NCBI RefSeq assembly: GCF_027922005.1
Contig: NZ_BSEV01000007.1
Coordinates: 124,001-188,000 of the forward strand
Length of the DNA stretch: 64,000 nt
Source of the DNA: Streptosporangium carneum
Lineage (GTDB): Bacteria > Actinomycetota > Actinomycetes > Streptosporangiales > Streptosporangiaceae
Reading direction: 5' to 3'
Made by a program: the position numbers and the translations under genes. The notes under the pieces are model-generated. The model saw only the letters and a program-made list of their open reading frames with translations, made no database searches and had not been told where the DNA came from. Below are positions 8,650 through 16,690 of this stretch, in pieces. Within the stretch, counting starts at the first letter, position 1. Every line of letters begins with the position of its first letter.

Positions 8650-9449
8650 AGCCCCTCCCCCTGCTGGCGGAACTGCTGCGTCTGCGTCTGCGGCTGCTGC
8701 TGGGGCTGCTGGGACGGGCCCGACTCGATCGCGCTCTTGGGCGCGGGAGCCTGGCCGAGCTCGGCCTTCATCCGGGCGATCTCCAGCTCCACGTCGTGCC
8801 CGCCGCCCATGCGGTCGAGCTCGGCCTGGATGTCGTCGCCCCGCTGTCCGCTGAAGTCGTCGAGCGCGCCACTGGCCAGCAGCTCGTCGATGGCGCCCGC
8901 GCGCGCCTGCATCGAGGCGGTCTTGTCCTCGGCCCGCTGGATCGCCAGGCCGACGTCGCCCATCTCCTCGGAGATGCCGGAGAAGGCCTCGTTGATCCGC
9001 GTCTGCGCCTCGGCGGCGGTGTAGGTCGCCTTGATCGTCTCCTTCCTCGTACGGAAGGAGTCGACCTTGGCCTGGAGACGGTGGGAGGCGGTGGTGAGCT
9101 TCTCCTCCTCGGCCTGCAGGTTGTCGTGCTGCACACGCAGGTCCGCGATCTGGGTCTGCAGGCTCGACCTGCGGGTCAGCGCCTCGCGGGCGAGGTCCTC
9201 CCGGCCGACTCCGAGCGCCTTGCGCCCCTGCTCCTCAAGCTTGCGCGACTGCGCCTCGATCTGGTTGATCTGCAGCTCCACCCGCTTACGCGAGGTGGCG
9301 ACGTCGGCCACGCCACGGCGCACCTTCTGCAACAACTCCAACTGGCGCTGGTAGGAGTAGTCCAGGGTCTCGCGCGGATCCTCCATCTTGTCCAAGGCGT
9401 TGTTCGCCTTGGACTTGAAGATCATGGAAAGTCTTTTCATCACGCTCAT
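8646..9449 (-). CDS. pspA: phage shock protein A (PspA/IM30/ESCRT-III family)
   Basis: A 267-residue, almost wholly alpha-helical coiled-coil protein with the family N-terminus (MSVMKRLSMIFKSKANNALD, an amphipathic membrane-binding helix followed by PRETLDYSYQRQLELLQKVRRGVADV) and the long Q/E/R-rich hairpin. It binds stressed membranes and forms ESCRT-III-like assemblies. The last 40 residues are a Pro/Gln-rich tail (QQPQQQPQTQTQQFRQQGEG) that looks disordered and is not part of the core fold. First gene of the psp operon; the promoter should lie in the 146-bp divergent gap to the DUF3043 gene. A second in-frame ATG three codons in is an alternative start. Confidence 0.95.
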   Translation of the reverse strand: MSVMKRLSMIFKSKANNALDKMEDPRETLDYSYQRQLELLQKVRRGVADVATSRKRVELQINQIEAQSRKLEEQGRKALGVGREDLAREALTRRSSLQTQIADLRVQHDNLQAEEEKLTTASHRLQAKVDSFRTRKETIKATYTAAEAQTRINEAFSGISEEMGDVGLAIQRAEDKTASMQARAGAIDELLASGALDDFSGQRGDDIQAELDRMGGGHDVELEIARMKAELGQAPAPKSAIESGPSQQPQQQPQTQTQQFRQQGEGL

Positions 9450-9595
9450 GCGCGTCGGCCGTCCCCTTCTTCAAATGCCCTTCGGGTCACCCCAGTGAGT
9501 CCAGCTCCCCAAGCAAAGCACCGGAGCCACCTAGGTTCACCCTACGCATAACGCACGGGGGCGTCACTAAGTTGCAGTCCCGGTAGGCTGACGAT

Positions 9596-10204
9596 GTGTT
9601 CCGACGTACCCAGACCACCGCGGACGACTCCCCCGTCTCCGTCAACGATCCTAAGCCTGCGGGCAAGGGGCGTCCCACACCCAAGCGCCGGGACGCCGAA
9701 GGCCGTCGCCGCCAGCCGGTGAACGCTCCGCAGAACCGCAAAGAGGCTTACAAGCAGCTTCGCGAGCGCCAGGCCAACGACCGCGTCAAGGCGCGCGAGG
9801 GCATGCTGCGCGGCGACGAGCGCTACTTCCCGGCCCGCGACCGGGGCCCGGCCCGCAAGTTCGCCAGGGACTGGGTCGACTCCCGCCGCCTGCCCAGCCA
9901 GTACTTCCTGCCGTTCTCGCTGCTCATCCTGCTGCTGACCTGGATCCCCTTCCCCGAGGCGGTCCGCGGCCAGGTCTACCTCGCGGTCATCACGGTCGGC
10001 TGGCCGCTCATGATGATCGGCGTTCTGCTGACCTCCGTCTGGGTGTCCTGGAAGGTCAAGAAGACGGCGGCGGAGAAGTTCCCCGGCGACAACGTCAAGG
10101 GCGTCGGCTTCTACGCCGCCATGCGCGCGCTGCAGATCCGCAAGCTGCGCTTCCCGCCGCCCGCCGTGCTGCCCGGCGGCAGGCCGGTCCCGCCGAAGAA
10201 GTAG
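9596..10204 (+). CDS. DUF3043 domain membrane protein
   Basis: A 202-residue protein of the actinobacterial DUF3043 family. The first 90 residues are highly charged and cytoplasmic (KPAGKGRPTPKRRDAEGRRR, NRKEAYKQLRERQANDRVKAREGMLRGDERYFPARDRGPARKF). Two membrane segments follow (FLPFSLLILLLTWIPF and VYLAVITVGWPLMMIGVLLTSVW), and a basic tail ends in PPPAVLPGGRPVPPKK. Function is unknown. The GTG start is divergent from pspA and a strong intrinsic terminator lies 40 bases after the stop, so it appears monocistronic. Confidence 0.88.
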   Translation: MFRRTQTTADDSPVSVNDPKPAGKGRPTPKRRDAEGRRRQPVNAPQNRKEAYKQLRERQANDRVKAREGMLRGDERYFPARDRGPARKFARDWVDSRRLPSQYFLPFSLLILLLTWIPFPEAVRGQVYLAVITVGWPLMMIGVLLTSVWVSWKVKKTAAEKFPGDNVKGVGFYAAMRALQIRKLRFPPPAVLPGGRPVPPKK

Positions 10205-10244
10205 GCGAGGCGAGAGCCCCGCGAGCCCCGGCTCCCGAAGCGGC

Positions 10245-10291
10245 CCCGAGCCCCGGCCCCCCGAAGCGGAGGGGCCGGGGCTCGGGCTTTT
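10245..10291 (+). terminator. intrinsic terminator after DUF3043 gene
   Basis: A 16-bp perfect GC stem (10245-10260 with 10271-10286, core gagccccggcccc) closes a 10-base loop and is followed by ctttt. It also faces the convergent SMI1/KNR4 gene. Confidence 0.85.
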
Positions 10292-10419
10292 CCCCTCCCT
10301 GGTCGCCCTCACAGGAGCGGCTCCTCACGGCCTCTTCCTCCCGGACCTGGCTCGTCTCCTCGGGACGCCCGAGGGTCCGCCTCCCCGGCCCCGGCTCTCC
10401 CGGGGCCCTTTCCGGCCCT

Positions 10420-11790
10420 TCAGGCTCCGCCGGACCTCACGAACCGCCACTCCAGCGCCTTCCCCACGAGCACGGGTTTCCAGTCGCCGACCGTCCCGCC
10501 GGTCTCCAGGGCGTCGGCGGTGGCCTTCAGCAGCGCGTAGTACGACCTGATCCGGATCCCGCCCGGTGTGAAACCGATCGGGCCGTCCTCCACGGTCTTG
10601 CCCACGTCGCGCCTGACGGAGTCGATCAGCAGCCCGCCGCCGACACCGTCGCTGGAGAACGGGATCATCCGCCCGTCCCACCACTCCGTACGCGGATCGG
10701 GCTCCGCACCCTCCGCGTCCTCATCCGTGCCGTCGATCCCGCACAGCATCCGCCAGGTGTCACGGATCTGCTTGACGCCCAGGAGCTCTTCGCCCATCGG
10801 GCCGAACCCCCACGCCTCCTCCGTCCCCGCCGAGCCGTTGTGCCGCAGCAGGGAGGAACGCAGGTCGTCGGGGAGGCGCAGACCCATCTGCGCCTCGGCG
10901 ACCGCGATGGTCCCGGGCCTGGCCGGGGCGGCGAGGGTGCGGTAGGTCTCGGGGGCGTTGGCCCTGAGCCACCTGTCGATCCGCGTCCACTGCCGGTCGA
11001 CCGCCCTGGTCACCCTGGGACGGATCGGCCGCACCCTCGGCGTGCGCGCCACGGGGTGGCAGTCGGCGTCGACGGCCGAGCCGTCCGTCCAGGCGGTCGG
11101 AGTCGGAGTCGGCGCGGCGCCGGAGGCCTCGGGGCGCGGAGGGTCGACGGGCGGCAGGTCCGGGACGTCGTCGGGAAGGACGGGCTGGACGTCCGCCGAC
11201 CACCGGCCGACCACGCCGTCGACGTCACGTTCCACGCAGAACGCCTCGCCCGTGTCGCTCGTCCTCCAGGTGAGTCCCTCCTCACCCCACGACTCGCACG
11301 CGCCGACCTCGGAGAGGGTGCCGCCTCCCCCCTCAGTGACGACCCACGTGGAGTACTCCTCCTTGGCGAAGACCGCGCCCTCCAGGAGCTGGGCGCTGCC
11401 GGCGAACAGGCACAGCGCGCACGCCGCCGCCGCCCACCGGGTCAGCGCGCGCCGGGCGGCGGGCTCGAGGGGCTTCCTCGGCGCGGCCTCGCGCGAGAGG
11501 AACGCGGGCAGGCGGGTTCCGGCGGCGTAGCGCCTGAGGACCTCGGCGCTCGGAGTGCCGAGGACCGGGGCGGGCGGCCATCGCGTCTCGGAGCCGGGCC
11601 CGGTCTCGGCCAGGGAGGTGGCGGCTCCCGGGACGATCTCCACCCGGGGGTCCTGAGCGGTTCTCGCGCCGGAGGCCGCCCCGGGGACGGCCGGGGGACG
11701 GCGCAGGCGCAGGACCGCCACGACGATCGCCGCCGCGGCGGCGGCCGCCAGCGCGAGCCGTACCCATCGAGAACTGATCAAGCGCAACAC
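10420..11790 (-). CDS. membrane-anchored SMI1/KNR4-domain protein
   Basis: A 456-residue protein. Residues about 11-27 (LALAAAAAAAIVVAVL) form a first membrane segment and a second hydrophobic stretch lies near 140 (WAAAACALCLFAGSAQLL). A mid-section carries Pro/Thr-rich linkers (ASGAAPTPTPTAWTDG). The C-terminal 170 residues are an SMI1/KNR4 (SUKH) domain: WLRANAPETYRTL, then IAVAEAQMGLRLPDDLRSSLLRHNGS, WGFGPMGEELLGVKQI and the late MIPFSSDGVGGGLLIDS block. SUKH proteins are often immunity proteins of polymorphic toxins, but no toxin gene is adjacent, so a housekeeping role is as likely. GTG start, divergent from the aldo/keto reductase. Confidence 0.8.
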   Translation of the reverse strand: MLRLISSRWVRLALAAAAAAAIVVAVLRLRRPPAVPGAASGARTAQDPRVEIVPGAATSLAETGPGSETRWPPAPVLGTPSAEVLRRYAAGTRLPAFLSREAAPRKPLEPAARRALTRWAAAACALCLFAGSAQLLEGAVFAKEEYSTWVVTEGGGGTLSEVGACESWGEEGLTWRTSDTGEAFCVERDVDGVVGRWSADVQPVLPDDVPDLPPVDPPRPEASGAAPTPTPTAWTDGSAVDADCHPVARTPRVRPIRPRVTRAVDRQWTRIDRWLRANAPETYRTLAAPARPGTIAVAEAQMGLRLPDDLRSSLLRHNGSAGTEEAWGFGPMGEELLGVKQIRDTWRMLCGIDGTDEDAEGAEPDPRTEWWDGRMIPFSSDGVGGGLLIDSVRRDVGKTVEDGPIGFTPGGIRIRSYYALLKATADALETGGTVGDWKPVLVGKALEWRFVRSGGA

Positions 11791-11846
11791 GCCGGGCAGG
11801 TTATCCCGAATCCCCCTGTTTCATCGCACCCAATAGGGTCGAAGGC

Positions 11847-12845
11847 ATGGAATTCCGCCACCTTGGCCGTAGCGGCCTCAAGGTCAGTGAGATCAGCTAC
11901 GGCAACTGGATCACCCATGGCTCCCAGGTCGAGGAGGACGCCGCCAGGGAATGCGTGCAGGCGGCGCTCGACGAGGGGATCACCACCTTCGACACCGCCG
12001 ACGTGTACGCGGGAACCAAGGCCGAAGAGGTGCTCGGCCGCGCGCTGAAGGGCGTCCGCCGCGAATCCCTGGAGATCTTCACCAAGGTCTACTGGCCGAC
12101 GGGCACGGGCCCCAACGACCGGGGGCTGTCCCGCAAGCACGTCACCGAGTCGATCCACGGCTCGCTGCGCCGCCTGCAGACCGACTACGTCGACCTGTAC
12201 CAGGCCCACCGCTTCGACTACGAGACCCCGCTCGAGGAGACCCTCAAGACCTTCGACGACCTCGTACGGCAGGGCAAGGTCCTCTACGTCGGCGTCAGCG
12301 AGTGGACCGCCGACCAGATCGGCCGGGCGTTGAAGATCGCTGACGAGATGGGCTTCGACCGCCTGGTGTCCAACCAGCCGCAGTACTCGATGCTGTGGCG
12401 GGTCATCGAGGCCGAGGTCGTGCCGCTGAGCACGAAGGAGGGTCTCAGCCAGATCGTCTGGTCGCCGATCGCCCAGGGCGTGCTCACCGGGAAGTATCTT
12501 CCCGGCCAGCCCCCGCCCGCCGGATCCAGGGCCACCGACCCGACCGGGGGCGGCTTCATCTCCAGGATTCTCGCCGACGACGTCCTCACCCGCGTCCAGG
12601 ACCTGAAGCCGATCGCGGCCGACCTCGGACTGACCATGGCACAGCTCGCGGTGGCGTGGGTGCTGCAGAACCCGAACGTGGCCTCGGCGATCGTCGGAGC
12701 GACCAGGCCCGAGCAGGTTCGCGACAACGTCAAGGCGTCCGGCGTGAAGCTGGACGACGAGGTGCTGAAGAGGATCGACGACGTTCTCGGCCCGGTCGTC
12801 GAACGCGACCCCGCCAAGACCGTCAGCCCGGAGAGGCGTCCCTAG
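11847..12845 (+). CDS. aldo/keto reductase, Kv-beta-like group
   Basis: A 332-residue NADPH-dependent (beta/alpha)8 oxidoreductase of the potassium-channel beta subunit-like branch (MEFRHLGRSGLKVSEISYGNW, close to YghZ/Kv-beta N-termini). The catalytic tetrad is visible: Asp and Tyr in TFDTADVYAG, Lys in EIFTKVYW and His in LYQAHRFDYETPLEE. Cofactor-binding segments include SPIAQGVLTGKYLPGQ and the terminal VASAIVGATRPEQVRDNVKASGVKL. The physiological substrate cannot be inferred; this branch reduces small aldehydes such as methylglyoxal. Monocistronic, with a strong hairpin after the stop. Confidence 0.93.
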   Translation: MEFRHLGRSGLKVSEISYGNWITHGSQVEEDAARECVQAALDEGITTFDTADVYAGTKAEEVLGRALKGVRRESLEIFTKVYWPTGTGPNDRGLSRKHVTESIHGSLRRLQTDYVDLYQAHRFDYETPLEETLKTFDDLVRQGKVLYVGVSEWTADQIGRALKIADEMGFDRLVSNQPQYSMLWRVIEAEVVPLSTKEGLSQIVWSPIAQGVLTGKYLPGQPPPAGSRATDPTGGGFISRILADDVLTRVQDLKPIAADLGLTMAQLAVAWVLQNPNVASAIVGATRPEQVRDNVKASGVKLDDEVLKRIDDVLGPVVERDPAKTVSPERRP

Positions 12846-12906
12846 TCAGCCGGCGTCGGGCGCCGGTTCCCGACGGCCTCCCGCCGAGACGTCACCGGCG
12901 ATCCCG

Positions 12907-12948
12907 CGGCCCCGGGCCTCCCTCACGATCGGGGGAGGCCCGGGGCCG
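12907..12948. terminator. bidirectional hairpin terminator
   Basis: A 16-bp perfect stem (12907-12922 with 12933-12948, core cggccccgggcctccc) with a 10-base loop lies between the convergent aldo/keto reductase and the 68-residue gene. There is no strong T-run on either side, so it may be a Rho-assisted or stem-only terminator, common in high-GC actinomycetes. Confidence 0.75.
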
Positions 12949-12967
12949 TCCGTTCGCGGGAGAGGCG

Positions 12968-13174
12968 TCACTCCGGGCGCAGCGACATCTTCTCGTACTC
13001 GACCCGGCCGTCCTCGAGAAGCGTGACCGTCTCGACACCGGCCTCCAGCAGTTCGCGCCAGCTCTCACCGAGCCACGACTCCGCGTCAGCCTGGCTCGGG
13101 AACGCGTCGGAGGGCGTGACCCCCTCGGTCACCTCGCCGCCGTTCGCGTTTTCATAACGCCAGTGCCAAGTCAT
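12968..13174 (-). CDS. small conserved hypothetical protein
   Basis: A 68-residue acidic protein (MTWHWRYENANGGEVTEGVT, later FPSQADAESWLGESWRELLEAGVETVTLLEDGRVEYEKMSLRPE). It reads as a real, well-formed protein: Trp-rich, one helix-like segment with conserved-looking WLGESWRELL, and a final beta-hairpin. I recognise it as a widespread short actinobacterial protein without assigned function. ATG start with gaaggag about 5 bases upstream on the minus strand. Monocistronic. Confidence 0.75.
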   Translation of the reverse strand: MTWHWRYENANGGEVTEGVTPSDAFPSQADAESWLGESWRELLEAGVETVTLLEDGRVEYEKMSLRPE

Positions 13175-13305
13175 GCCATACGCTCCTTCTCACGGGGTGA
13201 GGCGATGCCTTCCAGACGGCTCAGCGAACCCTACATCGCCCGAGGCCGCCCCGAACGTGGGGGCGGGGCGGCGCCCGCCGGATGTCACGCCCATACGCTG
13301 GGGCG

Positions 13306-14502
13306 GTGAAGGTCCTGATCTCCGGCACGGGAGGAACGGCCGGATGGCCCGTCCAGGGGTGCGGATGCGCCTCGTGCTCCCGTCTCTCCCCTGGTCACCG
13401 CCGCCCCGCCGAGGCGGTGCTGGGCGAGCCCGGCCGTCCGGTACGGCTCCCGCTCCCCGGTCCCGGCGTCGGCGTGCCCCCGGGCTACCTGGTCTCGACC
13501 GGCCAGGACGGCCTGCTCCTCACCACTCCCCACGGCCACCGGATCCTCTACGCGGCCCCGCCGCACCTGCCGTCCTTCCCCGTTCCCGTCCGGCCTGAGC
13601 CCGCGGAGCCGTCGCGGGCGGACGGCGACCGCACGGGCGACGCCCCGCTGAACGGCTCGCCGCCCACCCCGCTGAACGGCTCGCCGACCGAGCCGCTGCC
13701 TGGGCCGCCCGGCCCGGTGTCCGACTCGCCGTCCGGCCCAGCGTGCGACCTGGTGCTGGTGGACGTGCTCGACCGCCCGGAACTGCTCGGCGACCTGCGT
13801 CGCAGGGGCGTGGTCGCCGAGCGGACCCACGTCGTGGCGGTGCACGTCGACCACCGGGTTCCGTCCGAGGACGAGCTGGCCCGGCGGGCGCTGCTGTGGG
13901 GGGTGCGGGTCGTGCCCGACGGGACGGTCCTGGACCTCGGCGAACCCGCCCCCGCCCGGCCTCCGCTCCCCCGCAGGACGCTGCTCCTGGGCGGGACGCG
14001 CTCGGGCAAGTCGGCCGAGGCCGAGGTCAGGCTGGCCGCCGAGCCCGAGGTCCGCTACGTCGCGACCGGTCCCTCCGGCGACGGCGACGCCGAGTGGGGC
14101 CGCAGGGTCAGGGCGCACCGGGAGCGCAGACCCGCCCACTGGGAGACGGTCGAGACCACCGACCTGGCCGGGCTGCTGCGGACCTCGCGGACCCCGATGC
14201 TGGTCGACGGGCTCGGCACCTGGGTCGCGGCGGTCTTCGACGAGTGCGACGCCTGGTCCGGCGGGGACGAGGGCGGCAGGGACGCGGTCGCGGCCCGGTG
14301 CGACGAGCTGGTCGCGGCCTGGCGGCAGGCCCGCTCCCGGGTGGTCGCGGTCTCCGACGAGGTCGGCCTCGGCGTGGTGCCCGCCACGTCGAGCGGCCGG
14401 ATGTTCCGTGACGTCCTCGGCAGGCTGAACCAGCGGCTGGCCGCCGAGTCGGAGGAGGTCGCGCTGGTCGTGGCGGGCCGCCTCCTGCCGTTGCCCCTCT
14501 GA
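13306..14502 (+). CDS. cobU: adenosylcobinamide kinase/guanylyltransferase with N-terminal MBL-like domain
   Basis: The C-terminal 175 residues are CobU, which phosphorylates adenosylcobinamide and transfers GMP to it in cobalamin assembly: P-loop LLLGGTRSGKS (226-236), a YVATG strand, HRERRPAHWETVE (the region of the guanylylated histidine), LVDGLGTWV and VSDEVGLGVVP. The N-terminal half begins KVLISGTGGTAGWPVQGCGC, like the start of metallo-beta-lactamase-fold proteins, then has a Pro-rich low-complexity linker (two copies of PLNGSP). The zinc-ligand HxHxD motif is not evident, so this domain is probably non-catalytic or decayed. I start at GTG 13306 because the domain begins MKVL; ATG 13282 is possible. 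cobS follows. Confidence 0.88.
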   Translation: MKVLISGTGGTAGWPVQGCGCASCSRLSPGHRRPAEAVLGEPGRPVRLPLPGPGVGVPPGYLVSTGQDGLLLTTPHGHRILYAAPPHLPSFPVPVRPEPAEPSRADGDRTGDAPLNGSPPTPLNGSPTEPLPGPPGPVSDSPSGPACDLVLVDVLDRPELLGDLRRRGVVAERTHVVAVHVDHRVPSEDELARRALLWGVRVVPDGTVLDLGEPAPARPPLPRRTLLLGGTRSGKSAEAEVRLAAEPEVRYVATGPSGDGDAEWGRRVRAHRERRPAHWETVETTDLAGLLRTSRTPMLVDGLGTWVAAVFDECDAWSGGDEGGRDAVAARCDELVAAWRQARSRVVAVSDEVGLGVVPATSSGRMFRDVLGRLNQRLAAESEEVALVVAGRLLPLPL

Positions 14503-14687
14503 CCAGCCGCCCGCCCGTCTCGCCCCCTACGGTCCCCGCGACCTTCTCGCCGCCCTTTCGAGCGCTCTGCCCGCCTTCGCGCCGACGCCCCGCCCTCCTG
14601 CCCGTCCCGGCCCTCCTGCCCTGTCACACGCCCGGTCACACGCCCGGTCACGGCCGGGCAGGCGGCGCGGAGCTACGATCGTCGACC

Positions 14688-15536
14688 ATGTCCGGAACGC
14701 CGTCCTCCGATCCTCCGCCCGCCGAGCCCAGGTCGACTCCGGCCGACGGACTGCGCCTGGCGATCGGCACGCTGAGCGTGTTCCCGGTCCGCCCCGGGGT
14801 GGTCGACCGCCGAGCCGGAGGGGTCGCGATGACGCTCGCCCCGCTCGTGGGGACGCTGCTCGGCGTCGCGGGGGCGGTCGTGCTGGGGGGAGCGCTGTGG
14901 CTGGGCCTCACCCCGCTGCTCGCGTCGGCGCTGGCCGTAGCGGCGCTGGCGCTGCTCACCCGCGGACTGCACCTGGACGGGCTGGCCGACCTGGCCGACG
15001 GGCTGGGCAGCGGCAAACCCGCCGGTCAGGCGCTGGACATCATGAAACGGTCCGACATCGGCCCGTTCGGCGTCGTGACCCTGGTCCTCACCCTGCTGGT
15101 CCAGGTCGCGGCGTTGGCCGAGACGGCCGGCTCGGGAAGGGGTCCGGTCGTGCTGGTCACGGCGTGCGCGGCGGGAAGGCTCGCCCTCACCTGGGCCTGC
15201 GGGACGGGCGTCCCCGCGGCCAGGCCCGGCGGTCTCGGCGCGATGGTCGCGGGCACCGTACGGCGGGGCCCCGCGCTGGCCGTGACCGCCCTGGTGCTCC
15301 TCGGGACGGCGGCCGTCGCGGCCGCCTGCGCCGTCCTCGCCCCGCACCCGCCGACCGGCCCGTGGCCGGCGTCTCTCGGACCGCCCGCGGCCGTCGTCGC
15401 GGGACTGCTGGCCGCCCTGGCGTTGCGGCGCAGGGCCGTGCGGCGGCTGGGCGGGATCACCGGTGACGTGCTGGGCGCGCTGGTCGAGACCGCCACGGCG
15501 ACGGCGCTGGTCGTGTGCGCGGCGCTCGTGGGATGA
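14688..15536 (+). CDS. cobS: adenosylcobinamide-GDP ribazoletransferase (cobalamin synthase)
   Basis: CobS joins adenosylcobinamide-GDP to alpha-ribazole at the membrane, the last-but-one step of cobalamin synthesis. The 282-residue product has the N-terminal LAIGTLSVFPVRP motif, the signature LHLDGLADLADGLGSGKPAGQALDIMKRSDIGPFGV that carries the metal-binding aspartates, and six or seven membrane segments to the C-terminus (GDVLGALVETATATALVVCAALVG). It follows cobU by 185 bp, a stretch with short gtcacacgcccg repeats. No cobT is visible and no cobalamin riboswitch was found upstream of cobU. Confidence 0.95.
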   Translation: MSGTPSSDPPPAEPRSTPADGLRLAIGTLSVFPVRPGVVDRRAGGVAMTLAPLVGTLLGVAGAVVLGGALWLGLTPLLASALAVAALALLTRGLHLDGLADLADGLGSGKPAGQALDIMKRSDIGPFGVVTLVLTLLVQVAALAETAGSGRGPVVLVTACAAGRLALTWACGTGVPAARPGGLGAMVAGTVRRGPALAVTALVLLGTAAVAAACAVLAPHPPTGPWPASLGPPAAVVAGLLAALALRRRAVRRLGGITGDVLGALVETATATALVVCAALVG

Positions 15537-15617
15537 CCCTCCCGCCGGCCACGCCGCGCCCCGACCGGCGGCCTCGTCAACGGCCTCGACCAGCTGCCTC
15601 GTCGGTGATCTCCCTCC

Positions 15618-16553
15618 TCACGCCGCCGGCCGGTCCTCGGCGTGGACAACGGGGCGCACCGGCCGGCGCGTGAACAGCAGGGCGGACAGCACGGCCAGCA
15701 GCGCCGAGCCGACCAGCCCCGTGATCCCGGCGACGGCGGGGTTCGGCGGGTGGGCCGCGTCGCCGACGAGCACCACCAGGCTCGCGGAGGCGTTCAGCGC
15801 CCCGTGGCCGACGACCGCGGGCCAGACGCTGCCCGAGCGCAGACGCAGCCAGCCGAGGAAGGCTCCGTAGGCCACGCAGAACACGACGAAGAAGGGAGCG
15901 GCCCACGCGCCGAACTCGGGGTAGTTGTAGCCGCGCAGGGTGAGCGGGGCGTGCCAGGCCCCCCAGATCACTCCGGAGACCACGAGCGCCCGCCACACGC
16001 CCAGCGGCATCAGGCGCGGCAGCAGCCAGCCTCGCCAGCCCCACTCCTCGCCGAACGCGACGACGGAGTTGATCAGCGGGGCGACGAGGACCGCGGAGAC
16101 GGCCTGCAGCCCGGCGAGCACCCGGACGTCGATCGAGGGGGACCGCGCCGGGGCCGCCTGCTCCAGGCCCTGGCGGTACAGGCTGAGCCCGTCGAGGTCG
16201 AGGACGACGAGCCCGAGGGCGGCGCTGAGCGCGATCGCCGCCACCACCAGCAGCGGGGTGCCGAACCAGGCGACCGCGAAGAGCCGGGCCGTACGGCCTC
16301 TGCGCTCCCCCAGGGTCAGACCGGTCCGCCTCGCCCACTCGCGCCAGGTCGTCCCGGGCTCTCCCCGCCGCCTGCCGTACAGCAGGACGGCCAGGACGCC
16401 CAGCGACGGGGTGAACATCATGGCGGCGCCGGTCACCGTGAGCAGCGGGGATCCGAGGGAGGCGTCGTTCAGCCAGAGGGGAAGGGCGAACAGCCAGGCC
16501 AGGCCGAACGCGACGATCAGGAACAGCCACAGGTCGGCGTGACGACGTGGCAT
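15618..16553 (-). CDS. CPBP family intramembrane metalloprotease
   Basis: A 311-residue polytopic protein of the CPBP (Abi/CAAX-protease-like, PF02517) family with about eight hydrophobic segments. The three family motifs are present: GEEWGWRGWLLPRL (the EExxxR box), WHAPL, and GHGALNAS near the C-terminus. Members cleave prenylated or other substrates or act as bacteriocin-immunity-type proteins; the substrate here is unknown. I use ATG 16553 because GAGGAG lies about 10 bases upstream; the frame stays open further but the extension is not protein-like. Third gene of the GntR-DUF1648-CPBP unit, 137 bp after DUF1648 with a 12-bp tandem repeat (16607-16637) in the gap. Confidence 0.9.
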   Translation of the reverse strand: MPRRHADLWLFLIVAFGLAWLFALPLWLNDASLGSPLLTVTGAAMMFTPSLGVLAVLLYGRRRGEPGTTWREWARRTGLTLGERRGRTARLFAVAWFGTPLLVVAAIALSAALGLVVLDLDGLSLYRQGLEQAAPARSPSIDVRVLAGLQAVSAVLVAPLINSVVAFGEEWGWRGWLLPRLMPLGVWRALVVSGVIWGAWHAPLTLRGYNYPEFGAWAAPFFVVFCVAYGAFLGWLRLRSGSVWPAVVGHGALNASASLVVLVGDAAHPPNPAVAGITGLVGSALLAVLSALLFTRRPVRPVVHAEDRPAA

Positions 16554-16690
16554 GACATCACTCTCCTCAAGGGTGCGGGCGTCGCCCGGCGCGCGTGGCG
16601 GAGGCGGGGACGGGTGCCGGGACGGGTGCCGGGACGGAGGCGAACGGGACGGCAGGCGCGCGGCGGGGGCTTCCTGACGGCCGGTTCCGG

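Noticed and set aside
13175..13305. Possible cobalamin riboswitch before cobU
   Set aside because: The gap is only 131 bp and I see no B12-box-like core or the usual long structured leader.
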